35,911 nucleotides of DNA from a bacterium (lineage in GTDB: Bacteria; Desulfobacterota; S145-22), in assembly GCA_026986155.1 (NCBI GenBank), contig JALSPC010000113.1, positions 1-35,911 on the forward strand. Reading direction: 5' to 3'. Below, in pieces: positions 31,212 through 35,911 of this stretch. Position 1 is the first letter of the stretch. Every line of letters begins with the position of its first letter. The translations under genes were made by a program, and so were the position numbers. Below the pieces are notes generated by a model. The model was not told where the DNA came from. It did not search any database and saw only the letters and a program-made list of their open reading frames with translations.

Positions 31212-33032
31212 TTATTCCGCCGAGGCGGCTTCCGCAATGGCGGCCTCTTTTTCGTCCAGCTTCTCCTTCAGAAGCGCCCCGAAGTTAGAACTGACCTCTT
31301 CCTTCTTCTCGGCGTGATGGCTGTATTCCCTCGGTGTGTCCATGGACTTCTTTCTCTTGAGGCTCAGGCCGATCTTCCGCTCCGACTTGTTGAGGTTGAT
31401 GACCACCGCCTCCACGTGGTCACCCACGGAGACCACGTCGGAGACCTTGTCCACCTTGGTGTCGCTCAACTCAGAGATGTGAATGAGTCCCTCCAGGTCG
31501 TTGCCGATGTCCACGAAGGCCCCGAAGTCGGTCAGGTTGGTAACAACGCCGTCCACCACCTTTCCCAGGGGAAACAGCTCGTCGATGGTATCCCACGGGT
31601 TCGGCATGAGCTGTTTGATGCCCAGGGAGAACCGCTCGTTTTCCCGGTCGATCTTCAGGACAACGGCCTCGATTTCCTGGCCCTTCTTATAGATGTCCGC
31701 CGGGTTGCGGATCTTCTTGGTCCAGGACATGTCGGAGACATGAACCAGGCCGTCCACACCCTCGCCCAGGCCGACAAAGACGCCGAAGTTGGTCACGGTC
31801 TTGATGCGTCCCACGATCTTTGTGCCGACAGGGTATTTCTCCTCCACCACCTGCCAGGGATCCTTCTCCAGCTGCTTCATGCTCAGGGAGATGCGTTTTT
31901 TCCCAGGATCGACACCGATGACCTCCACCTCCACCATCTCGCCCAGGTCGACGATCTTGGAGGGATGCCGGAGTTTCTTGCCCCAGGCCATCTCCGTGAC
32001 GTGCACCATTCCCTCGACCCCTTCCTCCAGTTCAATGAAGGCGCCGTAGTCGGTGATGCTCACCACCTTGCCCTTCGCGCGCATCCCGATGGGATACTTC
32101 TCCTCGATGTTCTCCCACGGATCCGGGGTCAGTTGCTTCAAGCCAAGGGAGACGCGCTGTCGTTCCGGGTCGAACTTGATAACCTTGACCTTGACTTGGT
32201 CCCCGATACTCAGGATCTCCGAGGGATGGTTGATGCGTCCCCACGACATGTCGGTGATGTGAAGGAGACCGTCCAGGCCGTCCAGGTCGATGAAAGCGCC
32301 GTACTCTGTGATGTTCTTGACGGTTCCGTCGAGGACAACGCCTTCTTCGATCCTCTCAAGGAGTTCCTTCCGCTTCTTCTCGCGTTCCTCCTCCAGGAGG
32401 GCACGCCTGGAAATAACTATATTATTCCGTTTTTCGTTGAGTTTCAGCACCTTGAACTTAAAATGCTGCCCAACCAGTTCGTCCATGTTCCGGATGGGCC
32501 GGATGTCGATCTGGGACCCGGGCAGAAAGGCGATGACGCCGCCAATATCGACGGACATGCCACCCTTAACGCGCGCCACGATGGTTCCCTCGATGACCGC
32601 GCCTTCGTTGCACGCCTTGGTGATTTCTCGCCAGGCCTTGATCTTGTCCGCCCTTTCCTTGGAGAGGTGGATGATGCCTTCGTCGTCCTCCCGGGACAGG
32701 ACCAGGACCTCCACCTTGTCCCCTTCCTTGACGGTCAATTCACCCTTGCTGTCCCTGAATTGTGTAATAGGAATTTCGCCTTCGGACTTGTAACCCACGT
32801 CCACCAGGACGGCGTCCGGGTGGATACTGATGACTGTTCCAGAGACGATCGCTCCCTCTTCTATCTGCTTCAGGCTCTCTTCGTAGAGCGCCTGGAAGGA
32901 CATTTCTTCTTTTTTTTCAAATGATTCCGATTCTTCAGAATCGAGAGGTTCGTCTGACGCTTCCTGCTCCCCTTCTCCCTCCTTTTCTAAGATTTCATCC
33001 CCCTTTGCTTCTTCCGTAAAAGTGTTGAACAT
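31212..33032 (-). CDS. rpsA: 30S ribosomal protein S1 (six S1 domains)
   Basis: Six S1/OB repeats such as VLDGTVKNITEYGAFIDLDGLDGLLHITDMSWGRINHPSE; acidic N-terminal extension. Confidence 0.96.
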   Translation of the reverse strand: MFNTFTEEAKGDEILEKEGEGEQEASDEPLDSEESESFEKKEEMSFQALYEESLKQIEEGAIVSGTVISIHPDAVLVDVGYKSEGEIPITQFRDSKGELTVKEGDKVEVLVLSREDDEGIIHLSKERADKIKAWREITKACNEGAVIEGTIVARVKGGMSVDIGGVIAFLPGSQIDIRPIRNMDELVGQHFKFKVLKLNEKRNNIVISRRALLEEEREKKRKELLERIEEGVVLDGTVKNITEYGAFIDLDGLDGLLHITDMSWGRINHPSEILSIGDQVKVKVIKFDPERQRVSLGLKQLTPDPWENIEEKYPIGMRAKGKVVSITDYGAFIELEEGVEGMVHVTEMAWGKKLRHPSKIVDLGEMVEVEVIGVDPGKKRISLSMKQLEKDPWQVVEEKYPVGTKIVGRIKTVTNFGVFVGLGEGVDGLVHVSDMSWTKKIRNPADIYKKGQEIEAVVLKIDRENERFSLGIKQLMPNPWDTIDELFPLGKVVDGVVTNLTDFGAFVDIGNDLEGLIHISELSDTKVDKVSDVVSVGDHVEAVVINLNKSERKIGLSLKRKKSMDTPREYSHHAEKKEEVSSNFGALLKEKLDEKEAAIAEAASAE

Positions 33033-33059
33033 AAAAAGTTACCCCCTACCAATATTTTG

Positions 33060-33072
33060 GGCCTTTCGGCCT
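33060..33072 (-). other. GNRA-tetraloop hairpin in the rpsA leader
   Basis: Minus strand AGGCC-GAAA-GGCC just upstream of SD AGGGGG. Confidence 0.6.
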
Positions 33073-33138
33073 GTGTCTCATACCACACTTTTCGGAAAAA
33101 AACACCCCTTTTCCTTGAAAGATGTGGCACAAGCAATT

Positions 33139-33167
33139 TTTATATACGAAAAAAGAACACTTTTCAA
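33139..33167 (-). promoter_or_regulatory. Sigma70-type promoter of rpsA
   Basis: Minus strand TTGAAA (33167-33162), 17-bp spacer, TATAAA (33144-33139), in an AT-rich island. Confidence 0.75.
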
Positions 33168-33242
33168 GTGCGCCGAGGCGGTGGATGACAATGAGAGATT
33201 TTTTAAGATATTTAAGGAAATCTATCACCCAGAAACGCGATT

Positions 33243-34076
33243 TCACAGGTTTTTGAGATATCCCACGACGGGTTCGATGAGCCACTGAGGGGTAGAGGCC
33301 CCCGCCGTGACGCCCACTTTTTCTACCCCCTCAAACGATTTCTCCTTCAGCTCGTCAACGGTCTCGATGTGGTAGGTCCGGGGCTGAACCTGTGAACACA
33401 GCTCCGTGAGACGGCGCGTGTTGGCACTGTTGCGCCCCCCGATGACGACCATGCAGTCCGACTCCCCGGCCAGGCGGATGCTCTCCTCCTGGCGGATCTT
33501 GGTGGCGTCGCAGATGGTGTTGAAGATGAGCACCTGTCGCGACCGACGGATGATCTCCGTGATGACCGACTGGAAGGTCTCGAAGCTCTGGGTCGTCTGA
33601 GACACCACGCCGACCCGCTGGGAAAGGGTGACGCCCTCCAGGATCTCGAGGGACGGGACGGCGACGCCCCTGCCCCGGGTGTAGCTGAGAATGCTCAAGA
33701 CCTCCGGGTGGTTGGGGTCCCCGACGACGATGATCTGGTAGCCTTCCGTGTCGAGTTTGCGGGCGTATTCGTGGGCCTTCTCCACGAAGGGGCACGTGGC
33801 GTCCACGACGGTCAGATTTCGTTTGGCGGCCTCGTCCCGCTCCTCCGCGTTGACCCCGTGGGACCGGAAAATGACGGTCCCTACCCCGATTTCCCGGATA
33901 TCCGAGACGACCTTGAGCCCCATTTCCTGCATCTTCCCCACCACCTGGGGATTGTGGATAATGGGCCCCAGGCTGAAGATGGGCCCCTTCGTCTCGTCCA
34001 GGGCCTTGAAGGCCATGTCGATGGCACGTTGAACGCCGAAACAGAACCCGGCGTGCCTGGCAATAGTTACATCCAT
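33243..34076 (-). CDS. ispH: 4-hydroxy-3-methylbut-2-enyl diphosphate reductase
   Basis: ARHAGFCFGVQRAIDMAF; VDATCPFVEKAHEYA; GGRNSANTRRL; VGVTAGASTPQWLIE. Confidence 0.96.
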   Translation of the reverse strand: MDVTIARHAGFCFGVQRAIDMAFKALDETKGPIFSLGPIIHNPQVVGKMQEMGLKVVSDIREIGVGTVIFRSHGVNAEERDEAAKRNLTVVDATCPFVEKAHEYARKLDTEGYQIIVVGDPNHPEVLSILSYTRGRGVAVPSLEILEGVTLSQRVGVVSQTTQSFETFQSVITEIIRRSRQVLIFNTICDATKIRQEESIRLAGESDCMVVIGGRNSANTRRLTELCSQVQPRTYHIETVDELKEKSFEGVEKVGVTAGASTPQWLIEPVVGYLKNL

Positions 34077-34077
34077 A

Positions 34078-34746
34078 TCACGAAATCCGCTCCCGAATAT
34101 GTTGAACCAATTCGTCGATGACGGCCGGGATGTCCTTGCCTGTCGTGTCGATGTGGATGGCGTCCTCCGCGGGCCTCAGGGGGGCGATGGCGCGCCGGCT
34201 GTCGTTCATGTCCCGCTTCCGCATGGTCTCCCGGACCTCCTCGAAGGTAACGGCCTCTCCCTTTTCCGCCAGTTCCTTGTGGCGGCGCCGCGCCCGCTCG
34301 TCCAGGGAGGCATCCAGGAAAAACTTCACGTCCGCGTCGGGAAAGACGACGGTGCCGATGTCCCGCCCCTCCAGGATGGCGTCGTGCCTCCTCCCCAGGG
34401 CCCGCTGGAGCTCCACCAGCGCCTCGCGAACCTCGGGGTTCTTGGAGACGTCCGAGGCGTGCATCCCCATCTCGTGCGTCCGGATGGCCGCCGTCACGTC
34501 CCGTCCGTTGCAGACAACGCGGACCCGATCCCCCTCCACGCGGAAAGAGAATTCCAGGTCTCCGCAGAGTTCCGCCACCCGCCGTCCGTCCGTCAGGGGT
34601 ATCCCGGCCTCCAGGGCCAACAGGGCGGCGGTCCGGTACATGGCGCCCGTGTCGATATACATGAAACCCAGTTTCTCGGCCAGCAGTTTGCTGATGGTGC
34701 TCTTGCCCGCCCCGGAGGGCCCGTCGATGGCGATGATACGTCCCAT
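34078..34746 (-). CDS. cmk: Cytidylate kinase
   Basis: IIAIDGPSGAGKSTISKLLAEKLGFMYIDTGAMYR; EGRDIGTVVFPDADVKFFLDAS. Confidence 0.96.
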   Translation of the reverse strand: MGRIIAIDGPSGAGKSTISKLLAEKLGFMYIDTGAMYRTAALLALEAGIPLTDGRRVAELCGDLEFSFRVEGDRVRVVCNGRDVTAAIRTHEMGMHASDVSKNPEVREALVELQRALGRRHDAILEGRDIGTVVFPDADVKFFLDASLDERARRRHKELAEKGEAVTFEEVRETMRKRDMNDSRRAIAPLRPAEDAIHIDTTGKDIPAVIDELVQHIRERIS

Positions 34747-34747
34747 C

Positions 34748-35395
34748 CTATCCCCTTTCCTTCACGCAGGCGAGGGCGGCTTTAGATATCTCGTTGAAAT
34801 CCGCGTCGGTCAGGCCGCAGCCCAGGGCAATCCGCCGGGCGAAATCGACGGTGACAAGGTCGGAGGGGGCGTGGGCGTCAGTGTTGATCAAGAGCTTCGC
34901 GCCGTAACGTTTTGCCAGGGCGGCCACGTGTCCGTTGGCGAGGCTGTGCCCCTTCCGGGCGGAAATCTCGAGAAAGACCCCCTTCTCCGCCGCCAGCTTC
35001 ACCTCGTCCTCCGTGATGAGGCCCGGGTGGGCCAGCAGGTCGGCGCCCCCCAGGATGGCGGCGCGGTTCGTCCCTTCCCTCACCGGCTCGGCGAGGGTCT
35101 CCCCGTGCACCACGACCCACAGGACCCCCATTTCCCGAATCCTCTCGATGAGGGAGGCGATCATCGCCGGGGGCACGTGGGTCAACTCCACGCCCGGCAG
35201 GACGGGAATCTCCAGGGCCCCGCGCGATTCCGAGACGAAGGCGAGGATCTGGGAAACCACCGCCTTGTAGTTGGAGGCGTCCACGTGGTCCGTAATGGCC
35301 ATGGCCCGGTAGCCCTTCGCCGCGGCGCGCCTGACCAGCTCGGACGGCACCAGGACGCCGTCGCTGAGCAGGGAATGGGTGTGCAGATCGATCAT
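34748..35395 (-). CDS. PHP-domain phosphoesterase (histidinol-phosphatase-like)
   Basis: MIDLHTHSLLSDG; AITDHVD; LLAHPG; NTDAH. Start 35395 overlaps the VanZ stop. Confidence 0.9.
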   Translation of the reverse strand: MIDLHTHSLLSDGVLVPSELVRRAAAKGYRAMAITDHVDASNYKAVVSQILAFVSESRGALEIPVLPGVELTHVPPAMIASLIERIREMGVLWVVVHGETLAEPVREGTNRAAILGGADLLAHPGLITEDEVKLAAEKGVFLEISARKGHSLANGHVAALAKRYGAKLLINTDAHAPSDLVTVDFARRIALGCGLTDADFNEISKAALACVKERG

Positions 35396-35829
35396 GGGGA
35401 TTCCTCCCTCGCGCGGGAAACGCCCGCGATTTGGTTCCTTCTGCTCCATCGCCGTTTCAGTAAAACCATGGCGTAGATTCCAATGCCGCCCCCCACCACG
35501 TCGGCGATGAGATCGTAAACGGAGGCGTCCCGGTTGGGGACGTAGGACTGGTGGAATTCATCGCTGATGCCGTAGAGAATCACGATGAGGATGGAGAGGA
35601 TGATGACCTTCCCGCCCCGCTCGATGGGCTGGGGCGAATCCTGCAGGGCGTGGAAGACCAGGGCGCCGAAGACGGCGTATTCTATCCCGTGGAGCAGCTT
35701 GTCCGACATATAAAAACTGGGCAGGAACTTCGGGGCCGAGGACTGGGAAGAGAGATAGAACATGAGGGCGGCATACCCGATGAGGGGCAGCCACGCGAAA
35801 ACCCACCTCCGTATCTCCTTCCCGTTGAT
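35392..35829 (-). CDS. VanZ-family membrane protein; probable N-terminus extends upstream of the ORF-track ATG (35763)
   Basis: SDKLLHGIEYAVFGALVFHAL; YGISDEFHQSYVPNRDASVYDLIADVVGGGIG. In-frame upstream codons give INGKEIRRWVFAWLPLIGYAALMFYLSSQS, a plausible first helix, behind SD GGAAGGAG. Confidence 0.7.
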   Translation of the reverse strand: MNGKEIRRWVFAWLPLIGYAALMFYLSSQSSAPKFLPSFYMSDKLLHGIEYAVFGALVFHALQDSPQPIERGGKVIILSILIVILYGISDEFHQSYVPNRDASVYDLIADVVGGGIGIYAMVLLKRRWSRRNQIAGVSRAREESP

Positions 35830-35854
35830 CCCCGTTCTCCTTCCGCCCGTCGAA

Positions 35855-35911
35855 TTAAAGTGAAACCTCTTTCTTTATACTCGATTCCAGGACGTCTTGG
35901 AAGAGCGTGAG
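35855..35911 (-). CDS. C-terminal end of a truncated upstream gene, unknown function
   Basis: Open minus-strand frame LTLFQDVLESSIKKEVSL* ending 5' of the VanZ SD. Confidence 0.35.
   Translation of the reverse strand, partial: LTLFQDVLESSIKKEVSL

Noticed and set aside
31314-32924. 536-aa plus-strand ORF opposite rpsA
   Set aside because: Mirror of repeated S1-domain codons; internal repetitiveness comes from the S1 repeats.
33046-33285. 79-aa minus-strand ORF between ispH and rpsA
   Set aside because: Lies over the AT-rich promoter/leader and overlaps the ispH end; composition looks non-coding.

Overview
This ~36 kb window looks like a gene-dense, high-GC chromosomal segment. The gene set (six-domain S1, cmk-ispH-rpsA, CIRCE plus an RpoH-like sigma factor, split methylmalonyl-CoA mutase) suggests a Desulfobacterota/deltaproteobacteria-like genome, but that is inference only. 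I saw no tRNA, rRNA, CRISPR array, transposase or prophage block. Left to right: a truncated CDS; two acyl-CoA ligases (FadD-like, PaaK-like); a SYLF protein; CIRCE-controlled groES-groEL; a minus-strand unit joining a CsgG/FlgT-like lipoprotein to a TrpXYZ-type ABC importer and two small membrane/lipoproteins; a methylmalonyl-CoA epimerase/split mutase module with efp and an M24 peptidase; a plus-strand htrA - mini-DnaJ - ftsH - zinc-ribbon thioredoxin - YvlD-like operon, tail-to-tail with an rpoH-family gene; a molybdate/tungstate-type permease and ATPase without a binding protein; a GDP-mannose/GDP-rhamnose module (pmm, gmd, rmd-like, uppP, manC) with an EcfT-like gene; and rpsA-ispH-cmk-PHP-VanZ. 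Most content is recognisable housekeeping. The best leads for new biology are the compact proteostasis operon facing rpoH, the CsgG-like/ABC importer unit with an internal terminator, the heptamer-repeat leader of rpoH, an apparently leaderless peptidase promoter, an 8-bp operator-like palindrome before pmm, and a VanZ gene that seems to lack a standard start codon. All calls come from reading the sequence; no database search was run.
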